DNA of 50,905 bases, from positions 1 to 50,905 of the forward strand of contig NZ_ANIJ01000040.1 of NCBI RefSeq assembly GCF_000347035.1. Direction: 5' to 3'. The notes under the pieces were generated by a model. That model did not search any database and was not told the origin of the DNA. It saw nothing but the letters and a program-made list of their open reading frames with translations. Source of the DNA: Leptospira sp. B5-022. Lineage in GTDB: Bacteria; Spirochaetota; Leptospiria; Leptospirales; Leptospiraceae. Each line of letters starts with the position of its first letter. Within the stretch, counting starts at the first letter, position 1. The position numbers and the translations under genes were made by a program. This document shows, in pieces, positions 16,330-25,282 of the stretch.

Positions 16330-17619
16330 TTGCAATTTTTTCCGATTTATGAAAATTTTAGCCCTGCTCCGAATATTCAGACTTCTCAAGTTCCGGACAA
16401 TCTTATGAAACAAAAGTTAATCCAGCTTATTTATTTGATCTTTGGGGACCCAAAGAAGAATTCGTTAGAGCATAGATTGTTCAATGCAATTTCCCTTGTA
16501 AACGGAAGTTTGAATATATTAGGCTCCTTCTTCGAAGAGAAAACAGAATATTCACATCGGGTCATTCTTCTAAATTTAATATCCGGTTCCATCCTCCTTA
16601 TTATGTACTATTTTTCCAGATTTAGGAATATTTATTACGTTCTGTTCTGGCCTCTAAATCTGACAATACTAGTATATTTATCTTCTCTTTGGTTTTTACA
16701 TGGGGGATCTAACGGAGGCAATCATTATTATTTTATTCCTGCATTAGTGATCGCCACTATTCTTTTAAAAAACCATAATATATTTCTTATTTATGGATTT
16801 TACGCATTTGTTACGGGATTTCTATATATATTCGAATACTTTTATCCGAATTTTATCGTTCCGCAGAAAGATAGAGACTCCGAATATATGGATCTCGGAG
16901 GAAACTATATTTTCGTTCAGATCCTGACCGGTATACTGATCTTCATACTCAGCAGGAACCTGAATATAGAGAGAAAAAAATCGGACAACCTGCTTCGGAA
17001 TATTCTTCCCGAATCGATAGCGGACGAATTAAAAATGAACGACCGTGTCCAACCAAAACGTTATGATAGTGTTACGGTATTATTCACGGACATGGCGGGT
17101 TTCACGCAAATTGCCGAAAAAATGAGTCCCGAAGAACTTGTGAAAGAACTACACTTCTTCTTTGCGGAATTCGATAGGATCGCTAAAAAATACGGCTTGG
17201 AGAAGATCAAAACCATCGGAGATGCTTACATGGCGGTGGGTGGACTTCCTACTCCGAATCGTACTCATCCAAGAGATGCAGTGTTCTGCGGTTTGGAATT
17301 CCAACAATTTATGAAAAAGCAAAAGGAAGAAAGAATGAGATTAGGCCTTCCTACCTGGGAATTACGTTTAGGGATCCATACGGGAAGTGTGGTCGCCGGC
17401 GTCATAGGGACCGAAAAATTCGCCTACGATATTTGGGGAGACACGGTCAATACCGCAAGTCGTATGGAAAGTTCCGGAGTAGCAGGAGAAGTGAATATCT
17501 CCTTGGATACGTTCCATTTTGTGAGAGAGGATTTTATCTGCGAGTCCAGAGGATTGATAAAAGCCAAGAACAAGGGAGAGATCGAAATGTTTTTGGTAAA
17601 GGGAGCCAGAGAAGTATAA
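16330..17619 (+). CDS. Membrane-bound class III adenylate cyclase
   Basis: The frame opens at TTG 16330; the ATG at 16405 (start MKQKLIQLIYLIF) is an equally good start. Residues about 45-215 hold roughly six membrane helices. A cyclase homology domain follows from about residue 245: VTVLFTDMAGFTQIAEKMSP with metal Asp254, KIKTIGDAYMAVGG with the second metal Asp, LRLGIHTGSVVAGVIG, and FAYDIWGDTVNTASRMES. The Lys in EKIKTIGD and the Asp in YDIWGD match the ATP-selecting pair, and the Asn and Arg of NTASR match the transition-state pair, so it should make cAMP. It starts just after the ATP-grasp gene. Confidence 0.88.
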   Translation: MQFFPIYENFSPAPNIQTSQVPDNLMKQKLIQLIYLIFGDPKKNSLEHRLFNAISLVNGSLNILGSFFEEKTEYSHRVILLNLISGSILLIMYYFSRFRNIYYVLFWPLNLTILVYLSSLWFLHGGSNGGNHYYFIPALVIATILLKNHNIFLIYGFYAFVTGFLYIFEYFYPNFIVPQKDRDSEYMDLGGNYIFVQILTGILIFILSRNLNIERKKSDNLLRNILPESIADELKMNDRVQPKRYDSVTVLFTDMAGFTQIAEKMSPEELVKELHFFFAEFDRIAKKYGLEKIKTIGDAYMAVGGLPTPNRTHPRDAVFCGLEFQQFMKKQKEERMRLGLPTWELRLGIHTGSVVAGVIGTEKFAYDIWGDTVNTASRMESSGVAGEVNISLDTFHFVREDFICESRGLIKAKNKGEIEMFLVKGAREV

Positions 17620-17677
17620 TAGGTTCTTGACCTAAGGATTCCAGGAAAGAATTTGAACCAGTCAGATTTTCTTTCCT

Positions 17678-19156
17678 ATGAATTTTAATAGTTTTGGATT
17701 TTTTTTATTCCTACTCATTACCTTTACTATTTATTATATCCCCTTATTAAAAAGATTTCAACTTCTGACAGTAGTCGCCGCGAGTTTTTACTTTTACGCA
17801 TACACGGATCCTTGGTTACTCATCTTACTTTTATTCTCTATCTTTTGGAATGCGAGTATCGTATATCTGATCCAGTCCCCGGAATTTAGATCCAAAAAAG
17901 GGGTTTTAGCATTAGGTGTAGTCCTGAACCTAACCGTATTATTTTTCTTTAAATATAGCGGGCTATTCGCCAAAACTTTCTTGGGAAATTCGGGGACCTC
18001 GGATCTACATTGGATCTTTCTAATCCCGCTTCCGATCGGTATTTCCTTTTATACCTTCCATGGGATCAGCATGGTGGTGGATTTTTATAGGATAGGTCCG
18101 GAAATTTTCAAAGAGAAGGTTCCCTACCCTAAACTGATCCTGCAATCTTCTCTCTATATCAATTTTTTTCCCCAGTTGGTAGCAGGGCCTATCGTTAAGG
18201 CAAAGGAATTTTTTCCGCAGATCAAAACAAAATACTTCAAAGATATTCCATGGATCCAGGCTGCAAAAATATTGATCCTAGGTTATTTTTTAAAAACGGT
18301 GATCGCGGACAACCTGAACGATCTTACTTTCGTTATCGATTTTCCTTATAATTCCCATCATTCTACTCTTACTTTAATACTATTGATTTTCGGTTATTCC
18401 GCTCAGATCTTTGCGGACTTTGCGGGATATTCATTGATCGCGATCGGAACCGCATTCCTATTCGGTTATAAACTTCCTACAAATTTCAATTTTCCTTATA
18501 TATCCTCCACCTTTTCGGAATTTTGGAGAAGATGGCATATTTCTCTTTCTACTTGGCTTAGGGATTATTTGTATATTCCCTTGGGAGGAAATAGAAAAGG
18601 AAATGTAAGGACCTATATAAATCTATTTTTGGTCATGGCATTGGGCGGACTTTGGCACGGAGCTGAATGGAGATATATGGTTTGGGGAATCGGTCACGGA
18701 CTCTTGTTATTGATCGAAAGATTTTTAGAACAGAATTTTCCCTTCAAACTACCCGAGAATCGTTTTTTCTCCTTTATAAAGGCCGGATTCGTATTCTTAA
18801 GCGTTTCTCTTTTGTGGCTACTATTCCGGTTGCCTGATTTTGGAACAGCGGTGAAATATTTAAAATTATTAGGAACGAATTTAAGTTTGGGAACAGACTG
18901 GGAACTTTGCACATTCTTAATATTCTTTTCCATTCCGGTATTTTTATATCATCTATACGGATGGTTTAAGAGCCGGTCGGCTCTGGAAGCCCAGAACCGG
19001 ATACATATCGATAACCTAACTTCTAGGACGGACTATAAAGAGAAGTATTCGGAAGAAACGATCGAAAAAGTTTCGATAATAGGTTATGCATTCCTACTCT
19101 TTCTGATCGTTTTAAACAAAGGACCATCTGCGGCATTTATCTATTTTCAGTTTTAA
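17678..19156 (+). CDS. MBOAT-family membrane O-acyltransferase (AlgI-like)
   Basis: The 492-residue polytopic membrane protein has about ten hydrophobic segments. The MBOAT core includes PIGISFYTFHGISMVVD, FPQLVAGPIVKAKEFFPQ, the SEFWRRWHISLSTWLRDYLYIPLGG stretch, and the catalytic-histidine motif LGGLWHGAEW. Such proteins move acyl groups across the inner membrane onto extracytoplasmic glycans. The next gene, two bases away, encodes an SGNH-type partner, as in AlgI/AlgJ-X and DltB/DltD pairs. The acceptor polymer is unknown. Confidence 0.9.
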   Translation: MNFNSFGFFLFLLITFTIYYIPLLKRFQLLTVVAASFYFYAYTDPWLLILLLFSIFWNASIVYLIQSPEFRSKKGVLALGVVLNLTVLFFFKYSGLFAKTFLGNSGTSDLHWIFLIPLPIGISFYTFHGISMVVDFYRIGPEIFKEKVPYPKLILQSSLYINFFPQLVAGPIVKAKEFFPQIKTKYFKDIPWIQAAKILILGYFLKTVIADNLNDLTFVIDFPYNSHHSTLTLILLIFGYSAQIFADFAGYSLIAIGTAFLFGYKLPTNFNFPYISSTFSEFWRRWHISLSTWLRDYLYIPLGGNRKGNVRTYINLFLVMALGGLWHGAEWRYMVWGIGHGLLLLIERFLEQNFPFKLPENRFFSFIKAGFVFLSVSLLWLLFRLPDFGTAVKYLKLLGTNLSLGTDWELCTFLIFFSIPVFLYHLYGWFKSRSALEAQNRIHIDNLTSRTDYKEKYSEETIEKVSIIGYAFLLFLIVLNKGPSAAFIYFQF

Positions 19157-19158
19157 CT

Positions 19159-20034
19159 ATGAAATTTTTTATCCGACTCATTACTATTTTTCTGATTTTC
19201 TTAGGGTTGTATTCCGGTTTTGTGCATTTTTTTTCACCCTATAAAATACCCAAGCAGAGTTGGTGGCAGCATAATCGGGTCCGGGTGGAAAGTTTTTTAA
19301 CGGAAGGAAAAGATTCCAAATTTGTGATCGTTGGATCTTCCATGTCGGATAGAATGTTACCAAAACCCGGCACTGGCTGGTTTAATCTTTCTCTAGTGGG
19401 AGAAGGTGCATTAACAGGATTATCTATATTAAAATATTCGGATACTTCTCCCAAATTCGTTTTGATTGAAGTAAATCAACTTTCCGTAAAAGAGAACGAA
19501 AAATTCTCCTTAGAGAATACCGATCCCTTTTTCGTTTTTACCAGACGGAATTTCCCGGTCCTCAGATCGGAAAAACAACCCTTAAACTATGCAGTCGGAT
19601 TTGTGCTCCAATTTACGGATCGCCTTTTTGCCGCCGAAGCAAAACAAAATCCCGAAGCGGAAAAACAAGCTCTTGAAATTTCCAATCGACTAAAAGAAGA
19701 ACATCTGCAAGAAGTAAAACGTTGGTATGGAGCTGCGGTAGAACAGAAAAAATTAGATGATAGAATGACGTATCTATCTTCCGTCTTAAAAGAATTAGAA
19801 TCCAAAGGTGTCCGGCCCATTTTTTTCGAAATGCCTATGCATCCCGAAATCCTGGTCTCCGCAAAAGAAACAAGGACCAGAGAGACTGTTCAGAAATATT
19901 TTCCTCTTTCTCAATATCTTTGGTTTATCGATCATAAAGATGTCTACGAAGACAGCGATGCTCTACATTTGTCCTATCCGGAAGCAGATCGGTTCTTATC
20001 CAAATTGAAAGAATACGCAGAATCCTTACCTTAG
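19159..20034 (+). CDS. SGNH-hydrolase-like partner of the MBOAT protein
   Basis: The 291-residue protein has a single N-terminal membrane segment (IRLITIFLIFLGLYSGFVHFF), so the rest is probably periplasmic. The block-I-like motif VIVGSSMSDRML contains the candidate nucleophile serine, and DALHLSYPEADRF carries the C-terminal Asp-x-x-His pair. These fit DltD/AlgJ-like SGNH proteins that finish acyl transfer to an external polymer. A charged helical insert (residues about 165-210) lies between them. It follows the MBOAT gene by two bases and is probably translationally coupled. Confidence 0.72.
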   Translation: MKFFIRLITIFLIFLGLYSGFVHFFSPYKIPKQSWWQHNRVRVESFLTEGKDSKFVIVGSSMSDRMLPKPGTGWFNLSLVGEGALTGLSILKYSDTSPKFVLIEVNQLSVKENEKFSLENTDPFFVFTRRNFPVLRSEKQPLNYAVGFVLQFTDRLFAAEAKQNPEAEKQALEISNRLKEEHLQEVKRWYGAAVEQKKLDDRMTYLSSVLKELESKGVRPIFFEMPMHPEILVSAKETRTRETVQKYFPLSQYLWFIDHKDVYEDSDALHLSYPEADRFLSKLKEYAESLP

Positions 20035-20111
20035 AGAAGTTCCAATTGCTCCGTTAGAACGGTCACTTGTTGGATTGTACACATTCTAATGAGCATTCTT
20101 ATATAAAAAGA

Positions 20112-20133
20112 ATCCGCAAGGGTCCCTGCGGAT
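20112..20133. terminator. Hairpin between convergent operons
   Basis: ATCCGCA pairs with TGCGGAT around an 8-base loop. It lies between the SGNH gene and the convergent minus-strand lipoprotein gene. Confidence 0.5.
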
Positions 20134-20155
20134 CAAGTGCTGTGGTAATGAAAGC

Positions 20156-20192
20156 GGGATCTTCTCGTATTGCTGAAAACCGAGAAGATCCC
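20156..20192. terminator. Long hairpin between convergent operons
   Basis: GGGATCTTCTCG pairs perfectly with CGAGAAGATCCC (12 bp, 13-base loop). It lies 22 bases beyond the end of the minus-strand lipoprotein gene and can act for that strand or both. There is no clear U-tract on either side. Confidence 0.6.
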
Positions 20193-20214
20193 GACCATTG
20201 CATATTCAAAAATA

Positions 20215-20703
20215 TTAATTATCAAATGCACCCAGGGAAACCCATTCACTTCCTTCTTTTTTATATCTTAGAACTCCTTTTAAAGGAATGATCTGTCCGC
20301 TTTTTGCATCGTACCAGCGAGAAGAAGAAAGGTTCGCTAATAGCGAAAAATGTAATAACTTTTCCGTTCCGGATTTGTTTACGGAATTTTGCATTACCCA
20401 ACCCACATATTCCCTGTGATACCTTCCTTCTTGGGCATGATGAACATAATTGCGAACATCTTCCTTTAGTCTTACTTTTGCGGAGAAGGGGACGTAGAGA
20501 AGATCCTTACTTCCCGAAGAGATGGATTCTTTTACTGAGACAGGTTTATCCGCCTGAATATCTTCCACAGTCCCAAACAAAGAGAGTCCTTTTTCCAGAT
20601 CCGATTTACATCTGGAATCGCTGATCTCGGATCTGCAAAAAACCAAGGAGAGGGACAAAATCAAAAGGATCCCTAAAAACAAACTAGATCGGATCATATT
20701 CAT
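20215..20703 (-). CDS. Lipoprotein of unknown function
   Basis: The 162-residue product has a lipoprotein signal (SLFLGILLILSLSLVFC, lipobox LVFC). The mature part has mixed charge and ends in KSGQIIPLKGVLRYKKEGSEWVSLGAFDN, a beta-rich pattern. I do not recognise a family. It is last in a four-gene minus-strand set (di-heme peroxidase, phosphoesterase, cytochrome c, this gene), five bases after the cytochrome c stop, so it is probably an accessory of that electron-transfer unit. Confidence 0.8.
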   Translation of the reverse strand: MNMIRSSLFLGILLILSLSLVFCRSEISDSRCKSDLEKGLSLFGTVEDIQADKPVSVKESISSGSKDLLYVPFSAKVRLKEDVRNYVHHAQEGRYHREYVGWVMQNSVNKSGTEKLLHFSLLANLSSSRWYDAKSGQIIPLKGVLRYKKEGSEWVSLGAFDN

Positions 20704-20708
20704 TTCCC

Positions 20709-21152
20709 CTAATGTTTTCCCGGAGCCAAGACCGAGTTCCTTCTTTCATACATAATATATGCTTCCAGAGCGATCATCTTAGGATCGTCATACGCCAAAG
20801 GTTTTCCTTGCAAAGGGTTTTGGATACACCAGTTGATCATTTCCCTCAATGTGGAAACCTTTCCGATCTGTTTTTGGAACTTAGGATAAGTTTCCGGATG
20901 AGTATTCGTCGCATTCGGATGACACATGGCACATTGGACCGTATTTCCTCCCAATTGAGGCCCATGAAAAAGTTTTTCTCCGTGTGCAACCGTTTCCATA
21001 AAAGCTGCATTCCATTTATCTTCGTTCGATTTATCCCAATCGTCTCCGAAGACTAAGGATACCGTCCCGAAAATCAAAAAGAATACGGAAACACTGATCC
21101 CGACTAAAATTTTGGATTTAGATCGATCTCTAAAAATATGCGGATGGTCCAT
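20709..21152 (-). CDS. Monoheme c-type cytochrome
   Basis: The 147-residue protein has an N-terminal membrane or signal segment (ILVGISVSVFFLIFGTVSLVFG) and one heme-c motif, CAMCH (about residues 74-78). The following helices (LREMINWCIQNPLQGKPLAYDDPKMIALEAYIMYERR) resemble cytochrome domains of the SoxA/TsdA type, whose MINWCIQNP-like segment sits on the distal heme side. It should carry electrons in the periplasm, probably to or from the di-heme peroxidase encoded upstream in the same set. Confidence 0.88.
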   Translation of the reverse strand: MDHPHIFRDRSKSKILVGISVSVFFLIFGTVSLVFGDDWDKSNEDKWNAAFMETVAHGEKLFHGPQLGGNTVQCAMCHPNATNTHPETYPKFQKQIGKVSTLREMINWCIQNPLQGKPLAYDDPKMIALEAYIMYERRNSVLAPGKH

Positions 21153-21161
21153 AAGATTCTC

Positions 21162-22247
21162 CTAATAGTGAGTCTGAGGAAGGATTCTAGATTCCGGTTT
21201 TTGGTATTCAGAATCCACCGGATGACCTGCAGAATCGTCGTATTTTACGATCCGATCCTTGTTTTCCCAAAGTTTATAATGCATTTCCTCTCTTGCATTA
21301 TCCATGTTCACGAACGCCCAACCCGTTCCGTCTCTTTCATGAAATGGATCTTGACGGTTCATAAAAACAGTCATCTTTGGGATATAATTCGGTGACTGAG
21401 TATAACTCTCCGGATAAGGCCATGACCAAGCAGTGGACATCAATGCATAAAAACTAATATTTTTGATTTGGTTGTATAAAACTTGGTGAACATGCCCGTG
21501 AAAAACGGTTACATTATCAAATCTACTCAAAATAGATTGAATCGTTTCCGCATCGTCCGTCCAGAAATTCCAAGGTTTATAAATTTTATATAAAGGGGAA
21601 TGAGAAAGAACCACTAACGGAGTTCCACTTTTTACGTTTTCCAGATCCTTTTTCAACCAGGTAATCTGGTCGTCACCCACCATAAACGGAGAACCGTTCG
21701 GATTATCCAAACGGGCCATCTCGTTCATTCTTTCTTCCGGAGTCTTCCAACGTTTGATCCATGTATCATAGGTTAAAATACTGTTCAAAACCACAAAATG
21801 AACCCCTTTATGATCGAAAGAATAATTGAGTTTGCTGATCTTATCCTGCCAATAATTTCCCAAATCTAAATAATAATCATGCTCTCCGATCACGTATTTA
21901 ACAGGAACCTTAAGTTTGGAAAGAAGTTCCATACCGTGATCCAATTCTTCTCTTTTTCCTAACTGCGCCAGATCTCCTCCAAATACGACAAAGTCGGGCC
22001 TAGGGAACATCAGGTTGACCGTTTCGATCGCCTTATTCAGACCGCTATCGAAATTCCGAACAAAATTCGTTCCTTTAATATGCGTTAGGTGAGGATCCGA
22101 TATAAAAGCGAAAGTAAATTTTTCATGAGTACCTTTCCCTCTTCCCCCGCAAGCAATCTCCACCAAACTCATCGGTACGATACTCGCAGCGAGTAGACCA
22201 CCCGTTCTGCGTAAAAAATCTTTCCTACTTAGCTTTCCTTCTTCCAT
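21162..22247 (-). CDS. Exported calcineurin-like metallophosphoesterase
   Basis: The N-terminus SRKDFLRRTGGLLAASIVPM resembles a Tat signal with Arg-Lys in place of twin arginine, and a cysteine follows at EIACGG, so it may be a Tat-exported lipoprotein. All metallophosphoesterase blocks are present: FISDPHLTH, VFGGDLAQLG, the third block as GEHDYYLD (Glu-His where the family has Asn-His), LSHSPLY and FHGHVHQ. These ligate two metals and cleave phosphomonoesters or diesters. It lies ten bases after the next gene on this strand and 33 bases after the peroxidase gene, so it belongs to the same operon. The substrate is unknown. Confidence 0.88.
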   Translation of the reverse strand: MEEGKLSRKDFLRRTGGLLAASIVPMSLVEIACGGRGKGTHEKFTFAFISDPHLTHIKGTNFVRNFDSGLNKAIETVNLMFPRPDFVVFGGDLAQLGKREELDHGMELLSKLKVPVKYVIGEHDYYLDLGNYWQDKISKLNYSFDHKGVHFVVLNSILTYDTWIKRWKTPEERMNEMARLDNPNGSPFMVGDDQITWLKKDLENVKSGTPLVVLSHSPLYKIYKPWNFWTDDAETIQSILSRFDNVTVFHGHVHQVLYNQIKNISFYALMSTAWSWPYPESYTQSPNYIPKMTVFMNRQDPFHERDGTGWAFVNMDNAREEMHYKLWENKDRIVKYDDSAGHPVDSEYQKPESRILPQTHY

Positions 22248-22280
22248 AACTCCCTCCTCGTGAAAACGTATAAGGTCCGT

Positions 22281-23441
22281 TTATTTCGGCATTTTAGGCA
22301 AAACCGGACTTGTTAAGGATTTTAAAAAAGACACCAGATCCGCTTTCTCTTGACCGGTCAGCCCCAACGGACGAATACCGCTGCTTAAAAACGGATTTGT
22401 TTCTCCGCCTCTATCATACAGATCAATGACCTGTTCTAAGCTCGCTAGACTTCCGTCATGCATATAAGGAGAAGTTAATGCGATATTTCGTAGACCGGGA
22501 GTTTTAAACGCTCCCAGATCCTCATTAATTCCCGTAACGGCAAATCTACCTAGCTCGGAAGATTCTAGATTCGTAAGTATTTCTTCGTCGGAAGTCGGAC
22601 CGGTCTTGGATTCCGCTTTTTTTTGAAGGATCTCTTCCAGCTTAGGTTGGATCCTTTTAAAACCCACTCCCAGGTTATGGAATTTATCATCCGTAAAAAT
22701 TGCGTTCGTTTCGCCTATCGTATGACAGTCTTGGCATCGTGCCTTTCCCATATACAAAGCTAAACCCCGGATCGCGGACTCGGAGAGAGCCTTCTCTTCT
22801 TTTCCGAACCTATAACGATCGAATGGAGAATTTCCCGAAATGATCGTCCTTTCGAAAGAAGCGATTGCTAAGGCTACATGATCTATATGGATCGAATCCG
22901 AATCGACCCCAAATACTGTCTTGAACCTTGCAGAATAATCCGGATCCGCTTTTACGATCTTTATTAGATCATCATGACTGGATAAGCCGTGTTCTACGGG
23001 ATTTAAAAGAGGATCTTTGGATTGTCCCTCCAGATCTTTCCTTCTTCCGTCCCAAAACTGTGTTTTGTAATAGGCAGCGTTCAATACGGTAGGAGCATTT
23101 CTCGTTCCGGTAAAATTTTTAATCCCCTTAGAGACCTTCAATTTGTCTACAAATGCCTGTTCCGGATTATGACAGGTGGCGCAAGAGACTGTTCCATCCA
23201 AGCTAAATCGTTTGTCTGAGTATAATTTGGCGCCTAACGAAACTTTATCGGCGGATTGAGGATTATTTTTAGGGACAGGTAAATCCGGCAGTCCTAAAAT
23301 CCCGCTCGGAACATAAGTCAGTTCGGTAAGATCTATCTCTTTTTTCTTCTGAGAATCACAACCTATACAATAAAATATGAATATAATAAATATATATCCT
23401 AAAAATTTGGAACGGGTTTGTGGAAACATAAGAACTTTCAT
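22281..23441 (-). CDS. Di-heme cytochrome c peroxidase (CcpA/MauG family)
   Basis: The 386-residue protein has a lipoprotein-like signal (FLGYIFIIFIFYCIGC). It has two heme-c motifs, CATCHNPEQAF near residue 90 and CQDCHTIGETNA near residue 235, in the spacing typical of bacterial di-heme peroxidases. FTGTRNAPTVLNAAYY, FWDGRRKDLEGQ, NSPFDRYRFG and KTPGLRNIALTSPYMHDGSLASLEQVIDLYDRGG are family signatures. It reduces hydrogen peroxide with electrons from a small cytochrome c, and one is encoded two genes downstream. It is the first gene of the set. Confidence 0.93.
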   Translation of the reverse strand: MKVLMFPQTRSKFLGYIFIIFIFYCIGCDSQKKKEIDLTELTYVPSGILGLPDLPVPKNNPQSADKVSLGAKLYSDKRFSLDGTVSCATCHNPEQAFVDKLKVSKGIKNFTGTRNAPTVLNAAYYKTQFWDGRRKDLEGQSKDPLLNPVEHGLSSHDDLIKIVKADPDYSARFKTVFGVDSDSIHIDHVALAIASFERTIISGNSPFDRYRFGKEEKALSESAIRGLALYMGKARCQDCHTIGETNAIFTDDKFHNLGVGFKRIQPKLEEILQKKAESKTGPTSDEEILTNLESSELGRFAVTGINEDLGAFKTPGLRNIALTSPYMHDGSLASLEQVIDLYDRGGETNPFLSSGIRPLGLTGQEKADLVSFLKSLTSPVLPKMPK

Positions 23442-23822
23442 TCGAAATGGCCGATAAAATTTTCGCTTAGAATAGTTCTAGAATTAAAATAGGTCAAGGC
23501 CCTAAGGCAGAAAAAACGATGTTTCTAAGAATTTTTTATCTTCCAACTTGAGAGCAAATGTCAAAATACATTAGCAAGTTAAAACATTCGTTTTATTTAA
23601 AGTATGTTTTATAATAAAAGACTAAACATTCTTACAGTAGAATTCAAGTAAAGCGACGTATCCCAAGCCGTTCCAATATATTAATAAGGAACTAATTTAT
23701 TTCTTATTTATTTTCCAGTTTGCCAGGCTTTATCTTTCTTAAAAATTTTCTGAAGGTCCGCCAAGAGGTGATTGTGGCGAACCGGAAATACACTTCTAGT
23801 ATCGAAGCCTAATGCAAGGCGC
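23442..23822. other. AT-rich spacer
   Basis: About 380 bases between two minus-strand genes. It holds the promoter region of the peroxidase operon on one side and, near 23759-23777, a short CGCCA/TGGCG hairpin that may end the SDR gene transcript. No coding region is supported. Confidence 0.5.
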
Positions 23823-24779
23823 TTAACCTTTCATCAAATCTAAACCTTGTGCCACACTGACTACAGGTTTGTATCCTAATTCTCGCTTGGCCTTGTCTAT
23901 GCGGATGGTACATTCTTTTCCCATAATATCCACAGGAAACCTCATCATCGGAGGTTCTTTACGAATTCCTAAAATTCTCCAGATCCCCTCAACTATCATC
24001 GCTAAAAATCCTGCTATAAAAGAAGGTATGGAAGCCTTAGGAAGTGTAATCCCTTGGGTTTGCATCATCTCGGTCAAAAAAGTTTTTACGGTTCTGACTT
24101 CGTCGTCTGTGATAAAATAGATTTGGCCCGGTGTTCCCTTGGTTAACGCAAGTTCGGTTGCATGCACTAAATTCGGGATGCAGGTCACGGAAGTTTTGGC
24201 TCTTCCCTGATCCAGCCACATAAACTTTCCTTCCGCCACCATCTTTTTCAAAACTGGGAGAACGGATGTATCTCCTGGTCCCCAAACAAGCCTAGGTCTT
24301 AAAACAATCGTTTCGAACCCGGGACGATTAGCAGAGACTACTCTTTTTTCCGCTTCCGCTTTAGTACGGCTATAATAGTAAGGAGTTTTTTTAGGATAAG
24401 GATAAGTCTCGTCTATCTGAATCATATCCTGCCCAAAAAATAAAGCCGCTTCCGTTCCCATATGAATAAACCGTTTGACCCCTGCTTTTTGAGAAGCCTC
24501 TAACAATCGAGTAGTTCCTTCCACATTTCCTTTCCAAAAATCTTGGTATGTTCCCCAAGGACCTACGAAAGCAGCACAATGGATTACGATATCGGTTCCT
24601 GCCAAATTTTGAGGAGTAATAGATTCCAAACTTCCGCTTACAATTTCAAAACCCTGTTCAGACAAACTAGAGTCCGTCTTTGGAGATCTGGACAATACTT
24701 TTATCTTATGTTTTTCCTTTAGATGGCGGGCAATTGCACCGCCTACGAAGCCGGACGCGCCAGTGATAAATAGATTCAT
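23823..24779 (-). CDS. Extended SDR NAD-dependent epimerase/dehydratase (3-beta-HSD-like)
   Basis: The 318-residue protein starts at the ATG at 24779, which follows GGAGAAGAT and opens directly with the nucleotide-binding motif MNLFITGASGFVGGAIARHL. The upstream in-frame extension has no ribosome site and no family match. The active-site YYYSRTKAEAEK supplies the YxxxK pair, and RPRLVWGPGD is typical of the 3-beta-hydroxysteroid dehydrogenase/sterol-type branch. It oxidises or epimerises a sugar, sterol or isoprenoid substrate with NAD(P); which one cannot be told. It is a single-gene unit. Confidence 0.87.
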   Translation of the reverse strand: MNLFITGASGFVGGAIARHLKEKHKIKVLSRSPKTDSSLSEQGFEIVSGSLESITPQNLAGTDIVIHCAAFVGPWGTYQDFWKGNVEGTTRLLEASQKAGVKRFIHMGTEAALFFGQDMIQIDETYPYPKKTPYYYSRTKAEAEKRVVSANRPGFETIVLRPRLVWGPGDTSVLPVLKKMVAEGKFMWLDQGRAKTSVTCIPNLVHATELALTKGTPGQIYFITDDEVRTVKTFLTEMMQTQGITLPKASIPSFIAGFLAMIVEGIWRILGIRKEPPMMRFPVDIMGKECTIRIDKAKRELGYKPVVSVAQGLDLMKG

Positions 24780-25282
24780 ATCTTCTCCAAAATCCAATTC
24801 TCCAAGAAAAAGTTTGGGAAGTATACTAGAAAATCCGAAGATCGGTCTTGCTGAAATTAGGACGGAGTATAACTGCAAGTATTGTTCCTTCTTCCTGTCC
24901 TTTGCATCGAATTAATGTTTCAGGTTGTACTTTTTTGAATTTATAGGGTCGCTATCTTGAAGGTTGATTCCGCAGAATATTGATTCCAGAGCATATTTTT
25001 ACTTTGCAAGTAAACGAATAAATCTTCACCGACCTTTCATGATTTTGGGAAGAGCATATATCCATTGTTTTGGTTTTTACGTTTTTTAGTCGTGAAAACT
25101 TTGATAAAAATTATAAATCGGATCTTTCCACAATACTTCAACCTACTCATGAAATGATTTATATCAGGTAACTCGGCGTTAAATGGATCCGCCTTACGGT
25201 TTTTCGTTTTTTTTAAAAAAAATCTTATACAATTTTCTATACAGGTTTCTAGCGAAGAATAAACTGGAGACCAGATATCGGA
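24780..25282. other. Divergent promoter region without supported genes
   Basis: About 500 AT-rich bases separate the SDR gene (minus) from the sensor kinase (plus). Both promoters must lie here. No repeat or structure stood out. A minus-strand open frame at 25037-25303 has no ribosome site and overlaps the kinase start, so I do not call it. Confidence 0.5.

Noticed and set aside
20712..21056. Plus-strand open frame
   Set aside because: It is antisense to the cytochrome c gene with its heme motif.
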